From NCBI GenBank assembly GCA_918807975.1, contig OU964918.1:42578477-42642476 (forward strand): a stretch of 64,000 nucleotides of DNA, written 5' to 3'. The notes beneath the pieces were generated by a model. The model saw nothing but the letters and a program-made list of their open reading frames with translations, made no database searches and was not told where the DNA came from. The translations under genes and the position numbers were made by a program. Positions within the stretch are counted from its first letter, which is position 1. Each line of letters opens with the position of its first letter. Positions 47,673 to 60,951 of this stretch are shown here, piece by piece. The DNA comes from Aplidium turbinatum. Taxonomy: Eukaryota; Chordata; Ascidiacea; Aplousobranchia; Polyclinidae.

Positions 47673-49723
47673 GTAGTGTGCCGTATTTAAAAATCTGGTT
47701 TACTTTGAGGAACATGATGTGGCCATTTTGCTTATCACCTACGGCTACGTCTCATTTAATGCAACCGAAAATTCTGTACAATCTTCATTGCTTATCTTCA
47801 CCAATGACGCAAAACCTACGTAGTCGTAGGCTCATAATTAAGTTTAACTTTGCAGCCGTTTTTAATCGACCAGCTGTGACGTATTATAGGTACTTATTAG
47901 GTTACGTTCACCACACCTCAAACCAGTAGTGACACTCAAACTAGTTTGTAACAGTTCACGTATTCACCTTAGTTAATATTAGGCCTATCTCGCAACTAGT
48001 AGGCTAAGGCTAGCGATGACAAGGGCGTCCTGAGGGTACTTATAGACCCGGGAACTTCAAGAAACCACCTCGTATTCGTTGAATATAGTGCGTTTTTTTA
48101 TAAGTATCTGAGTTAAGGGCCCGAGAGTCTCATTGGTACTAGGTCCAAATTATGCTCTTAACGGCCTTGCTGGGAACCAAGTGCATGGTAACTTAATCAC
48201 ATCACTGCCTTAAAACCATTGTTTCCGTTGCGATAGCAAAATAGTTTTCAGAGGAAAATTATATTTCTCCTGAAAAACCTTCACCCTGGCAACAATTTCT
48301 CACCATTTTACGCGGACTTTTGCAAAATAACCACTCAAAAGTTATTTTGAAAAGACACATTTTAACATGACCAATCATGAGAATTAACACCTTGTAGGGC
48401 TGTAGGCCTACTGAAAAAGCATCAATTGCGCTTGGTTGGAATCAGTGCCGGTCTTAAGGTATTTCGGGCCCTGTGCGGAATATGCTTTGCAGGCCCCAAT
48501 GACAATAATATTTTCCTTTTTTGACCAATCTCCATCTTTCGGTGAAGCGGTGGCTATGTGCTCCAACCAGTTGTTTTATTTCAATATCTTGGACTGGATC
48601 GTCATGCTATTGTCTGATTGTTTATTAACGTAATATGCCAAATTGGATATTTTTTGTCACTTTAATATGGTTTAACGTGTAAAACATACGGTAGGCCTAA
48701 CCCAAATTTATCATATTACTGGGACATACCACTACTACATCCCAGCTGGCGATGACTGTCATTTTTGCATTAATTCAACGTTAGCCAACGTTGGATCGGT
48801 GTGGAAGTGGCGAGTTTAGCTAACAGGGGTCTAAAATTATCGCTTTATCAACGCAACTTTTATCAAAGCACGCTTGATATCTTTAAGACATAACTTCCCT
48901 GAGTATAATTGAATTTTCGCAAGATGATGATGTTGTCATTGTTTTATGTCGTCAAGTTATAGCTTATCTATTTTGTGAGTCGTGCAAGGCCTGGTGCGTT
49001 GCGCTTGAAATGGCTTTGCCCGTGGTAGGATTTCTTTGTGGGGTTTTCTTTGCTTGCCTTGCTCTTTGCTATGAGCTAAACGCATCAAGACGTGTTCCCC
49101 TTACGACCATCAGCACTCTTGATAACGCACCATGGCCGATCTTCATAGCAACTGTCCATACAAATCTTCAATATATCAGCTAAAGTTATGTAGGCTAATA
49201 AAGTTATAGTCTATATATGTTTATTTGTTTTGTAACATTTTTTATTTTCCCTTTATATCTTAAATTTTTCTGAAGGTGTTGCGACCGTGCCAAATTTTTT
49301 TTCAACTCAATAACTTACTTCGATCACAAGCACGTTTTAACGTTCGCGTTTTGTCGCTTCTACCTTTTTCTTGACCTTTGCTATGTTGACGTGTATTGTT
49401 TTGATATGATGGTCAGAAATAAAAAAACAACTGAACTGATCCAATTTAGTAGCGTAGCTAGGTATTTTGAAAGGGGAGGGGGGTGGTTTGATGGTCGGCG
49501 GACGAAGCCTGACGGCCCAGCGATGGGGTTCTGGGGGGCTCCCCCAGAAAATCTTGAAAAATACTTTGAATTGGGGCATTCTGAGAGCATGTTCAACAAA
49601 AATCTGGGTATGAATATTACTGTAAAATTTTGCTGTCCGGTGGCATAGCAAAAGGGTAGCCTAAGATCATGCTTTCTTTGGCATTGTTCAGAAATAAAGC
49701 TATGTCATCTCTATGTTGAGTCT
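47673..49723. other. Intergenic with small repeat remnants
   Basis: No gene recognised. TGACTGTCATTTTTGCATTA followed by CAACGTTAGCCAACGTTGG (about 48755-48800) resembles the CCCAGA-ended MITE family. At 49440-49650 lies a GC-rich AGTAGCGTAGCTAGG...GGGGGGCTCCCCCAGAA tract that looks like a decayed non-autonomous element. Confidence 0.45.
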
Positions 49724-49926
49724 GGATGCAACCTATTTCGTCTCCTAAAAAATTCGTACCCCAATTTCGTACCCTGAAATCGGAGTGACAAAATCAAATT
49801 TCGACCTATTTCGTTCCCTGAAAAGATCGAGAGAAATTTTGAAATGTTTGCGGCAACTCCAATCAGCGGCTTCGGTTCTGTTGTTTTTTTTCTCGATGTT
49901 TTTAGGGTACGGAATAGGTTGGACCC
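49724..49926. mobile_element. Foldback-type element, family 2, copy 2
   Basis: Only 203 bp: starts GGATGCAACCTATTTCG, ends ACGGAATAGGTTGGACCC, with TTCGTACCCTGAAA repeats and one AATCAGCGGCTTCGG unit. Flanked by a perfect 9-bp duplication, GTTGAGTCT (49715-49723 and 49927-49935). Confidence 0.88.
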
Positions 49927-49935
49927 GTTGAGTCT

Positions 49936-51000
49936 CTATGTTTTCTTGTTGCTAATTCCTTTGTTGACTTCACTTGTTGAATTTTTCCATTGAAAATGAC
50001 AAAATTACTGCATTTTCTGAGTAAATTGCGGGCCCTGTGCGATCGCACAGTTTGCGCATCGCAAAGACTGGCACTGGACTTGGAATGCCTTGAAAGCAAC
50101 GATTTCGGTGAGAAACGCTTTCCTTTTCGCCAGGCGAGAAGGCCACGAAAGGTGGCAAAGAATCCTTACCGGTACAGTACTTGCTCACTTCAACTTCTAC
50201 ACTTTTCTATTTGGCAGGTTCAAGGAATAGAGCAAAAAAGGTGCAGTGACGTACACAATACAGTTGCTTTGTTTCCAACATTTCCACCCCTAAATGCGAC
50301 ATTGAAACAAGAGAAACAGTAACAAGAACAATTTATATCGTCACAAGACGCCGCAAACTCCAAATTACAATACAGAAACGGCAATTAACACAAATGAATA
50401 ATGCAGCCTAACTTTATTATCATTCTAAGAAAAGCACAAAGCAGTTGGCGTCATGACAACATTATGTATCCTCATTCCTCAGCAAGTTTACTATCATTGC
50501 AGACAGTCTGTACTGATGACTCTTTGAAACTCTTATACACTTTAGGGAACGTTCAAATATTACGTAACGCTTATTTTTCCGAATTTTTGACCCCCCCTCC
50601 TCCATGTTACGCCAACGTAACGCTTTTTTCAATTTCCCCCTCCCCCATGTAACGCTTTTTCACTTTGAATTCAGCACAAAAAACTACCATTCCGTACTCG
50701 AAAGCGTTACGTAACGTTTTGCTTAAACCCCCTCCCTTCTAGCCGTCAGTTAATCTTTGAATTTTACCAAGTCACCAGTCACCAAACCACTGCTCCCAGC
50801 TTGTTTGCCAGTTACAGGCATTACAGCGTCTTCTTCAACAAACAGTGTTAAACGTCAGCTTTGGCAAGGTAACCGGATGCACTTTCTTCAACGACTGAAC
50901 CAGTGGGAATAGCCTTTCATCAAGCGACAACGGGAGGACATCGAAAGATTGTTGATGATTCTATTAAACTCCGACGCGATCTTTCACAGATAAAAAAAAA
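49936..51000. other. Region downstream of BRIX1
   Basis: It contains a truncated Harbinger-like MITE (50545-50736). The right part should include the 3' untranslated region of the minus-strand BRIX1 gene. No other gene is recognised. Confidence 0.5.
50545..50736. mobile_element. Harbinger-like MITE, truncated copy
   Basis: Starts GGGAACGTTCAAATATTACG after TTA and matches the MITE at 31647-31918 in opposite orientation, including GTTACGTAACG and the C-run blocks. It stops before the second end, so it is truncated. Confidence 0.75.
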
Positions 51001-54000
51001 CTATGTATCCACGTCATCACTCTGAAACACAAGATCAGTCTCGTCCGTAGCAAACGTCTTATCTGTTCTCCGGGATGCTCTGTCGAAAATTGCAGCTCGC
51101 TTGTCATCGTAAGCCGTTGCTCCAGCCTTCTTTCGCAAGTGTCGTATCTGAAAACACAAGCGCCGATAAACAGTAGGCTAGACCGGGGAGGGGTTCCAGC
51201 TAGTAATGCAAGAGGTGATGGTTTCGGTCATTGAACCGACTCCTCAAACAGTGTCGTGCCTTCCTTAATCCGACCTCGCTACTACTGTATACGGTGAATA
51301 TAAAAAATTTCCCAGCCACTGAGCTGGACATTTGTTTACTGCAAGAGTAGCACAATCTTTGAAGCACTTTTACGAAATCCCATTGGTATCGCGTCAAAAG
51401 AACGGTTGATGAGAACATACTTTGTATGTTTTCCAGGAAAAAATTCAACTCTTCTTTAAATTTACATAGCCAGCGCTGAAAGTAGATTTTTCGTACAAGT
51501 TCTAGGAAATGTAAAAACATTTTTTGTTACACAACGTACCAGATTTGGTGACTTGTAGTTGGGGTTGATGTAGAGCACTGATCGTCCAAAACTTCCCGAA
51601 AATATCCGAGCTAAAGTGATTGTGAATCGGGGTCCTGCAAACAAACGTTTAATTTTTCTATTCATGATTACCAACCGCTGGTCATAAAATAAAAACTAAA
51701 ACAAATGCAAAGCACAAAGCATGAAAAATCATCCGTTGTTTACGTAACAATGATGACTGCAGTTGGTACCCCAAGGATGCCAACTGAGGATATTCTCACC
51801 TATTTCGGTCAGTTCACCATTTTCTTCTACAATCTGGTAGTTTCTGAACCAAATTTTACCGTCTAACAATGTAAAGTTAAAAACGTGATCGATAAATGGC
51901 TGGCTCTTTGGATGATATCGTGGTGTTCCAAACACTTGAATAAACAGCTCTTTGATGAGCTGCATGTGCGGTGTTTCGTCAAAGCCCTGAATATTTTTGG
52001 GCAAAAAAGTTTAGATGCTAATCATATCAAGAAATTAATCAAAGATTAAAAACCTAGTTGTGGTGCGATATGATTTTGTGAAAGCGATTAAACCGGAATG
52101 GTTCAAAACAATTCAGTTTTAGCAAAATCAATGGCACACAAAAATGTCAATTTATGGAAAACTAGGAGTAAACTCGTACTGTAGAAATAAAGCCAATGGC
52201 AAACAAATCACATTTTTTCTCGACACGTATATCTAGAAGATCAATAAAGAAACATCACCTTGTCAAAGGATAATATTGGGCGAGAAGCTTTCAAACAGTT
52301 TCCAGTAAATTTTAATTCATCCATCATGTTCACTGCAATGTAAATGAATGGCATTAAAAATAGAAAACAAAAATCTTGCAAAACTCTAACATCATTTCAG
52401 AAAAAATAAAAAAATAAATTGAAACTTTTGGAAACACTGTTAAGATCAGTTACATTTGCACTTGAAATCTGCACCATTCTGTTTACCTACTAGTTATACT
52501 GATTTACCAACCATAGCATTTACTTTAAATATATAGTCATAAATGTATAATTAAGACATGGCAATTTAAATGGATTGCAATTTCGACTTTCAAGAAACGA
52601 AATATTTGCGAGTTGTGGCAAAATTTTAACTTTGCAATTATTGCTACAATTCCCTAACTTCATTCTTTACTCTTTAGAATTACAACTGAAGTTCATAAAC
52701 GAAAAGCTTTGAGCAGAAATATTTTTGGTATTGTGGTGCCATTTTACAGAAAGCTTGCTATTTTAAATTTATATACCAAAAGCATATATTACATATGTTA
52801 ACAAGGAAATCTGTACTTACAATATTCCACATAAAATAATGCTGATGGACCATGGGGTACATTGGAAAGCCACATGTACACATCTCTGCCTTTCTTTCCG
52901 AGAAGAAACATGCATTTGTTACAGCTTTTCATTTCGCATATTTCATTGATTTGTTGTAATTCGCATTTTTTGTCCATCTTGACATCTGAATAACAAACAT
53001 TTGTGAGATAACTTTAAGCGGCACTGGTTCAACTCTCGAGGTGTGCACTTGAGCAACACATTTCAGGACTGCTCTTCATTCAACAGCACTTAATGGATGG
53101 AATAATTCCCTAACAACAAATCTTTAACAATCAGATACTTCACTCTGTCAATTTCAGTAACCAGATATCAAAAAACAAATGGATCAACTCAATATATTAC
53201 ATTATGTTACTGATGACTTTTCGTGAGAAAAACTAAAAAAGATAATTTTGTTACCGGTTTTGCTGTGTGGCATTAAATTCATGAAATCTTTAACAAGGTG
53301 ACGTCCCTTGTAGGTGATACCTCGTGATGTAAACATTAAAACTTTTTGTTTGTTTTTCCATCTTCCCTGAAACAATTGTGAAACACCACCATTATACTGT
53401 AGTTTATACATATTTACAATTTTACATGTATCTTAATATATTATTATAAGTGTAAATACATTGTACCACTATTTTGCATCCATCAAATGGAACAAGTTAA
53501 AAAGCATTTTTAATGTATATATATCAAAATTTAAAATTGGAAAATGAATAACTGGAGTTTTATACATTACAATAAACAGTTTAATTGTAAGTTTTACAAA
53601 TAACTTATATACCGGTAATACACATTCTACAACTGTGCAAAACAACTTACATATTTTACAAAAACTAGTCTTCTCAAACTACTGTGAAGAGTTTGCCTTA
53701 AGATTACTCCATTTAAAAAAAGACTCTTTAAATATTATAAGTTAAGAATGTTAAACTAGGCTATATTTTAGGGTCAATATAAAAGTACTGTACCGTACCT
53801 CAGTTACAAGAAAAAAGTTTAAAAAACATTTGTCTTTTGGACTAATAGGCCTATTTAGAAAAAAACAATTATTTGAGTTTGAAATCAAATGCTGTGTCCA
53901 TCCAAACATAGAATAAATATGAAGGTTCAATAATAACACTGATCAACAAGAAATTCTAACAAGGCAAGCTCACAATCATTTCAAGCACATGCATGATCTG

Positions 54001-55409
54001 TAATCAGAATTTTGCTATCACATTCACAACAGGATTTCATGATCGATTGATCGGCACACTTTTTGTTTTTCTAGCAAATAATATTCTGTATTGCAGCTAG
54101 AACACTTAAGCATTTTTTAAAAATTAAAAAAATATATATATAAAATTTTGTTTTTAGCAGTCAGAGATTGAAAGAATAGTAGAGCATTGAAATTGTCTGT
54201 AGGTTACAGGTTATCTGTGTCTTGGGTCGCAAGATGCTTACTTAACTTAAATTTGGGCCACGCTCAATAAAGTTTTGACTTTTGAAACCACTGACCGAAT
54301 AAACGAATCAACTCAGAGAAAATATATGACTGTTAGGTCTAAAATTGAATATGCAGTTTGCTTTTAATTCTTTATCTACTATCAATGGTTCTGAGATAGC
54401 TATTGAACTTCTTTGACCAAAGTTTTTATTGATTTTTGAACCGCCAAGTTTCTTTGTATCAGTAATCAGTATGCTGTAAAATCCCTTAATTGGGAGAAAG
54501 CGTACATAATTTAATCTACCCAGAAATGGTATATCTATATGAAAGTTGACTTGATGAAAAATATGAATTCAGGTGAAGGTGGGTTTGCTTATGTGAAAGA
54601 AAAATGGCTGTGGCTATATTTACACTATATAGTGTAATAATAGCCTCAATAGTGTTGCCAGATAAGGAATTCTGCCCTAATTTGAGAAAAATGTAAAGCT
54701 GTTTAAAACAAAACTTGAATTTTGGAATTTTTTTTAGTCCTGAGTAAAGATCAAAACCCTAATCTTATTCCTAACTCTAACCCTTACCTTAACTCTTCCT
54801 AACTTTAATCCTAACTCTGGCAACACCTGATGGTAATCATGGCATTAAGTGTGGAAAAATAGCCACTTCCAAGAAAAATTTGTGGGCAGCTAAATTGATG
54901 TCAAACTGTTTTTTTTTTAATTTATTGAACTACCCAGACAGCAAATCAATCATTTTTATTGCATTGATCAATTGAATCAATGTAAAAAATAGTTGATTTG
55001 TTGCCTGGGTAGATATCAGACATCATTTACTCAATAATGACTTCAAAGAGCATTGTTTTTAGCTTTTCAAGTTTTGTTGTGAAAATTTACTGAAATAGCT
55101 TCTAAAGTCTAATATGATGCTTATTAGTATTTTGAAAAGTTGACGTGATTGCAAAAATCTGATTTCAGATTTGAAAACATAAAAAATTCAGCTACACCGA
55201 TTCTCTTGATCTGTAACAAAGTTATGTTTTTTATTGACCAGTGTTGTGAATTAAAGAAATTATTGTACCGGTACCTTAGAAAGAGTTTCCATGGAGGCTA
55301 AATCCTCGCTAGGTTCCTCAGAATTTAATTTATCTTGCAATTTTAGGATTTTTACACTTTTACTTGTCTGGTTGACAATTTTTCTTTTGCGATTTTGCAA
55401 CTTTGCCAT
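51001..55409 (-). CDS. BRIX1: Ribosome biogenesis protein BRX1 (seven coding exons)
   Basis: Nucleolar Brix-domain protein needed for assembly of the 60S ribosomal subunit. Coding exons, 5' to 3': 55409-55275, 53366-53255, 52985-52821, 52332-52259, 51986-51800, 51634-51540, 51147-51001. All junctions are GT/AG and in phase, giving 304 residues (human 353, yeast about 291). Conserved stretches: a basic start MAKLQNRKRK; WKNKQKVLMFTSRGI and LMPHSKTD (Brix start, about 48-83); EICEMKSCNKCMF and DVYMWLSNVPHGPS; LKFTGNCLKASRPILSFD; FGTPRYHPKSQPFIDHVF; KIWFRNYQIVEE; and FSGSFGRSVLYINPNYKSPN. The last 48 residues (IRHLRKKAGATAYDDK...) differ from the vertebrate tail, so that exon is less certain, although its acceptor and phase fit. 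Intron 1 (1.9 kb) holds a TA-flanked MITE and intron 2 a SINE fragment. Confidence 0.93.
53013..53165 (+). mobile_element. SINE fragment in BRIX1 intron 2
   Basis: AGCGGCACTGGTTCAACTCTC followed by TGAGCAACACATTTCAGGAC and ACTTAATGGATGGAATAATT matches the body of the SINE at 36616-36933 in opposite orientation. The A-box side of the head is missing. Confidence 0.65.
54933..55009. mobile_element. 77-bp MITE with TA target duplication
   Basis: Ends CCCAGACAGCAAATCAA and TTGATTTGTTGCCTGGG are near-perfect inverted repeats, flanked by TA on both sides. The centre TTGATCAATTGAATCAA can form a further hairpin. Lies in BRIX1 intron 1. Confidence 0.75.
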
Positions 55410-55569
55410 TCTCGAGCTTTGTCAGTACTTACAGCACCTAAAAATATACATAAAATCAGATCATTGTTCCATTGTAAATTGAACAATCATACAATGAAAA
55501 TGGTAAAGAGAGAAAGCAGTATTTAGTCAGACAAAATTGTAGTGCATCAAAACAAAGATCACATATACA

Positions 55570-55676
55570 TTTGTTCGGCAAATGTGGTCACATTCCATTT
55601 TGACAAACGTAACTTACCGAGAAATTTCAAATTTTAACAAATTAAAAAATTTCATAAAAAAATTGGGGTGTAGGTA
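55570..55676 (-). repeat. Fragment of repeat G
   Basis: TTCGGCAAATGTGGTCACAT, ACTTACCGAGAAATTTC and AAAAAATTGGGGTGTAGG match the inverted half of repeat G at 33670-33830. The element at 55677 interrupts it. Confidence 0.5.
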
Positions 55677-57115
55677 GAGCTCGACTGATATATCGGTCAG
55701 CCAATATTTATCGGCCGATATCAGGGGTAGCCGGTATATTATATGCAGCGACGCAACTAGAAAAAATCAAAGGGGGTCGGCATTCGGCAACGAGAGAGAA
55801 AACTAACAATTATTTGTAGAAGTGGATATATCAGTTAGAATATTAGCCTACTGCCTAGTGTAAATTGACAGCGCAATGATCCAATTCTGTGACGTGCGAA
55901 GCGACCCTTTACGCTCTGTCTGCGCTTGCTACTCACTCTCAAAAAAAGTTTTCCCCGCTTTCGAAAGTAGGCAGCAAATTGTTTGCTCTCTAGGCTCACA
56001 GTTTAAAAAGTAGTCCACCAAGCTTAGGACCTGGATACACGTTACAATCAAGTTTGACAAGATTGTAAAGAAAATTTAATTGCCGTTTTTTTGATACCAA
56101 AATTATAAAATTGGTGTAAGAACGTGTGAAGTTGCGATCATATGAAGATTACAAATCAGACTAGCCTAAAGCCAGCTGTAGTTTTGTTTTATGGGTTAAT
56201 AAGGTTGCATCCTAAGTAGGGATCCCCAAAGTAGAATTTCGAATCCTTAAGATTTGAATCAATCCAGAATAGAATCTAAAAACCGCATTTTATCAAGTAA
56301 TTGGATTCGGAAATAATACGGAGAAAGGAAAAAAATTATAAGAAAAAAATTTTTTGAAAAAATGCTCCGCCGTCCGCAAAACGCCTGTAAGTCACATGCG
56401 CCGTGCATGCCATTCGTTTCTGCATGTGATTAACAGAGGTCCCTTACGTGTGTGTGCGCGTGTGGGTTGTTTTGAGAGAACAAAGACAAGAAGAAAACGA
56501 TTGAATTTGAGAATGAGAACTTGTTAAAATGATGGCTTTGCAAAGCTTCTTTTTTATGCCGTTGTAAGCATAAAGCTGAGCCGGTTTCCCACGCTTCAAG
56601 TTTTACTACCCTGGAAAGTCAGCCATTTTGTTTTCATGACATCCTACTGCGTGAATAAATGACGGTCTGTTAATATTTTGTATTGCGGTTTATGCGACTT
56701 GAGCGTGAAACAAGTTTGGTATGCATAAAACGTAGCTTGAACTGACACACGTTAAGTAGTGCTAGTTAGTTAAGTTATGTTAAGTAAGTCTTAGTCTAGT
56801 TAGTCGTCCCTCTTCCTGAAGTTGCAAATCTTAAAAGGGGCTGTCATCCCGACTAGACAGCCCCCTAGTTGTGCCCTTGATTGTGTGATCGGTTATTTTT
56901 CGCCGATAAGCATCGGCCAGCAAAAGCACACTCAAAACCAGTCATACATGCCTTTAGAAGAAACACAAGTTGCTCAAACGTGCTTGTAAAGAGCACAGAT
57001 TCCATTACAGCAACCAATGAATAAACTTTCTTTGACTGGTTTGTTGCTTAATAACTTTGTGGGTAACAAATTGTTCGTAGGTTATATATATATCGGTATC
57101 GGCCAAAAAAATAAC
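55677..57115. mobile_element. Decayed hAT-like element with GATATATCGG motifs
   Basis: The left end reads AGAGCTCGACTGATATATCGG-like sequence, then TCGGCCGATATC. The right side ends near ATATATCGGTATCGGCC. Such nested TCGGCC/GATAT palindromes are typical of a hAT end type. The outermost right end and target duplication are not found, so the right border is uncertain. No transposase is seen inside. Confidence 0.4.
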
Positions 57116-57665
57116 CCTAACCCAAAAGTGTGGTTCGTTTTATCAATATAAACCCTAACCCGAAAGTGAGGTTCAGGTTATCAACTATTATTTCAAGATA
57201 CTTAGCGTGGTCAACTGTTTCGGCAACTCCAATCAGCGATATTGGCGCTTTTGTATGTTCCTTTTGATCTTTTCAAAGGAAAATTTTGAAATACTGGTGC
57301 TATGACTGCTTTATATAATCCCTTGTGATTATAAGTGGCAAAGTACTCGGAACTTCATGGCAGACAAATACGGCCGACGGAAGGGTGAGACCCGGCGGAC
57401 AAAATGTCGGTTTTTGTAGATTAATCGCAACCATGGTCGCTTTCAGTTTCGAGATCTGGGTAGCCTACCAAATTGATTGTTTTTTTTGTTCGTGTATCAA
57501 CTAATTCCACAAGTTGTACCAAACTGAAAGAATAACGTAACAAACACCACAGTAACTATTGAAAATGTAATAGCCTACTCTCGCAATTCTGCTTTTGTAG
57601 CTTACGCTTCAGCAAAAAAGCATATTCCCAGCGAATATCAAGTCTTTTTGGCAGCGTTATTCATA
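57116..57665. other. Intergenic tract with family 2-like scraps
   Basis: AACCCTAACCC motifs, CGGCAACTCCAATCAGCGAT and TTTTGATCTTTTCAAAGG resemble internal units of foldback family 2 but have no recognisable ends. No gene seen. Confidence 0.4.
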
Positions 57666-57684
57666 AGGCAGTGGCCATTTGACA

Positions 57685-58427
57685 GGATGCAACCTAGTTC
57701 GTACCCTCAGTTTGTACCCTAAAAAGATCGAGTGAAAAAATTTAAAAAAAGCCGAAGTCGCTGATTGCAGTCACCGCAAACAAAAAAAACTCTCAGGATC
57801 ATCACCAGAAATTTTAAAATGTTTGCGGAAACTCCGATCTTTTTTTTTATCTCAACCCTAACCCTTTTAAAATGTGTGCAGAATCTGCGATAAACGACTT
57901 CGGCAAACTCTTAGGATCATTACCAGAAATACTAAAATGTTTGCGGAAACTGCAAAAAAACAGTAACTGTGATCAGCAACTTAGGCTTTGTTTTATTTTT
58001 TTTATCAATCTTTTCAGTTTGTTTGTTTGCGGAAACTCCGATCAGCGACTTTGGCTTTTTTGAATTTTTCTCTCGATCTTTTCCTAACCCTTAACCTTTT
58101 AAAATGTTTGCGGAAACTGCGATCAGCAACTTCGGCTTTTTTAATTTTTTCTCTCGATCTTTTCCTAACCCTAACCCTTTTAAAATGTTTGCGGAGACTG
58201 CAATCAGCGACTTCGGCAAACTCTTAGGATCATTACGGAAAATTTTAAAATGTTTGCGGAAAAACGAAAATTGCAATCAGCGACTTAGGCTTTGTTCTAT
58301 TTTTTTCTATCGATCTTTTCAGTTTGTTTGTTTGCGGAAACTCTGAACAGCAACTTCGGCTTTTTTGAATTTTTTCTCTCAGTCTTTTCAAGGTACGAAG
58401 TGTTTAGGGTACAAACTAGATTGCACC
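57685..58427. mobile_element. Foldback-type element, family 2, copy 3
   Basis: Starts GGATGCAACCTAGTTCGTA, ends CAAACTAGATTGCACC. The interior is repeated TTGCGGAAACT(G/C)CGATCAGCGAC and CTCGATCTTTTCCTAACCC units. Flanks CATTTGACA (57676-57684) and CATTTGACC (58428-58436) match at 8 of 9 positions. Confidence 0.8.
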
Positions 58428-58496
58428 CATTTGACCGGCTCTGGTCTTTTAATCTGAAACACTGTTTGACCGGTATGACGTAACATATTTTTTCTT

Positions 58497-58649
58497 AGGT
58501 GCAACCTAACTCATACCCTGAACGATTCTTACCCTCAGTTCGTACCCTGAAAAGATTGAGAGAAAAAATAGCACAAAGCCGAATTCGCTGTTAAGCGGAA
58601 ACTCCGTTAAGCGGTACGAATTGTTCAGGGTACGAATTAGGTTGCATCC
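58497..58649. mobile_element. Foldback-type element, family 2, copy 4
   Basis: A 153-bp copy: starts AGGTGCAACCTAACTC, ends GTACGAATTAGGTTGCATCC. Flanked by TTTTTTCTT at 58488-58496 and 58650-58658, a perfect 9-bp repeat, although a low-complexity one. Confidence 0.75.
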
Positions 58650-58993
58650 TTTTTTCTTTCACCTTTTCTGTGTATATCACTTCCAAATTCAACAACTTTA
58701 CTCAACTAGATCAGTGGCACGTATGATACTTCTCGAGCTAATGTTCCCAAAGGAATGAGTTTGTTACTACCCGGTTAAAGCGTTCTTTTTTTTTAACTAA
58801 GTTTTGACCCGAAGTGACTGAATCGTTAGGCTGTTGCATTTTTGTGGTCAATTTTAAATTTGAGTAGCCTACAGCCCAATTTTTTATGTCTTTTCAAATA
58901 TGACTAATAAAGTTAAAGTTTATTTAATTTGGGCAGTGGCTATTTGACAGGCTCCGGTCTTTGAATCTGAAACATTATTTGACCGGTCATGAC

Positions 58994-60951
58994 CAGGGCT
59001 GGAAAAAATGTTTAGCTTCCGGGGAATCTGTTTTTAGCGAAAAAATTTCCCGCGGCTTACAATCACGATAATGACGTCATAATTACACCGTTTACAGTTT
59101 TCCAGCGAAAAGCCTCACGCAAAAAATGTAGACGGCCATCTGTAGCTTCATAGTTCCAATAAAGAATCTTGGTATCGTATTCGTAAGCAGGCATGGCGCA
59201 CTGTTTGTGCCTGATGTGCCCGCTTTGATCGGAATACATTGGCCAACAACAATAGCTTAATAAATTAGACGCCGCATGCTTACAAATTAGATCCACTGAC
59301 TCACCGACCACCGTGTGAATGTCATGAAACAATACGACATCATGAGCCGCTTGTTACGTACTTGACAAGTTGACAATATGCTTCATGCTCGAACGGGTTG
59401 ATAGTATGTGCAATGTTCATGAATAGCATAACTAATGATTAAGCGATATAGGCATATAGCACAAAAAACGGCCAGACGGCTGATTGCACAACAAGTTTTG
59501 CTGAGTGAGAACACAAACAGGCCTCGAAATTTGTATTTTTTTCCGGCGGTCAAGCATGTCCTACCGAACTGGCCCTTTTAGCGAAAATTTAATATCTCAA
59601 CCGGACATATTTTTGCATGTAGATTTTGCACAAAATCACACTACAGTATTGTGTAGTCGTGTTTGTAGAAAAAGATATTCTACAGCAGACAAATGTGTCT
59701 AACAGCCTCCCTTCTGTGCAGAAATTCTATTTCTATCAGTATCAGCGTGAATAAAGTCGCCACATTCGTCTTAGCACGTGCGAAACCCAGCTGAGACTTG
59801 CTTCTCTGTGACGTTTCTTTTTAACAAACGATCAATGTAACGCAATAATCCTCATTGTTAAAATTAGAATACATATCCTGCTGAAAAGTTCAGACAACTT
59901 TATTTCAAGGCAACATTGCAAGGCGTTGAAATGATGTAAAAATGGCTACTTTTGCCATCAGCTTGTTAACCACGCCACTCTAATGTGATCTTTAAAGCAA
60001 TTGCCTGTAGCCTACTATTGTTGTTTCAGCTCCGTATTTGTTCGGGTTAAACAAACAATTGTAACAATTCAAATTTAAAATATATTTTTGCTGCATTAGC
60101 TCTATTTTTGTCAAGAATTTTGCGGCGGTCATTTATGACCGACCAATGAGTCGACTTCGGCAGACATTCGAGGTCATTCCGGAGGTCATGTTCGCCATGA
60201 CCGCTGGATATTTCGAGGCCTGCAAGACGTTGGGAAAATTACTTCTGTAATCTATAAAACAACCAGTCGGTTACACGAAGAATAACGAAACGCACTAATT
60301 AATTTGACAACAAAATCAAAATTACGACGCAAAAACAGCTGTTTTTGTAAATCAAAGAAACCGCAAGCAAGTTTTGCCCATGCGAAATTACTACAAATAC
60401 ATTACCAGGACATAGAAAATGGTGACGATTTCTTGTTGTTTGGTCTATCTACCACAGCAGACACTTTGTACATTTTCGAGCGAACGTCATTAGTACTAAA
60501 ATGCCATAGTTTTCCTTTGAAATGTAGGTTAAGAGCTTGTTTCACGATGCTATTACACTTGCTTATGTGAGGTCCATTCCAGTGAATGAGCAGCTCGTTG
60601 CTAATGTCTTTATTTTTTATTTGTGGATGTTTTTGTACCTCCGCAAACATTTCAAATTTTTTCAATTATACTTCCCGTGCTTTTTACGACGCTTTCGGGC
60701 GGTCTACTGCAATATATTTGCGCAATTTTGCTAAGAACTTGTTCCGCTCTGAGGTACAAGTTGGAAATCGTAAATACGCACTACGCAGTGATACGAATCA
60801 GTGTCAGAACTTCAATGTGTCAGCAAATTACGATGACGGTTAACGGTGAATGAAAGACAGTAGTAACGTGATTCTTACGGTAAAAATTTCCCGCAAACTG
60901 ACAAATTTCCCGGGAATGTCATTCCCGGATTCCCCATTTTTTCCAGGCCTG
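58994..60951. mobile_element. hAT-type element with CAGGSCTGGAAAAAATG ends
   Basis: Ends CAGGGCTGGAAAAAATG and CATTTTTTCCAGGCCTG are inverted repeats, flanked by a perfect 8-bp duplication, GTCATGAC (58986-58993 and 60952-60959). TTTCCCGCGG and TTTCCCGGGAATG motifs lie just inside the ends. The interior holds an inverted relative of the 26150-27070 repeat with CAGGCCTCGAAAT ends (about 59520-60222). The short frame at 59063-59332 is not recognisable. Non-autonomous. Confidence 0.85.
59520..60222. mobile_element. Nested element with CAGGCCTCGAAAT ends
   Basis: Left CAGGCCTCGAAATTTGTA and right ATATTTCGAGGCCTG are inverted repeats with CGGCGGTCA and TGACCGCTGG just inside. The body is the inverted relative of the repeat at 26150-27070. 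Flanking eight-base sequences do not match, so the insertion is old or the ends are imperfectly placed. Confidence 0.5.
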
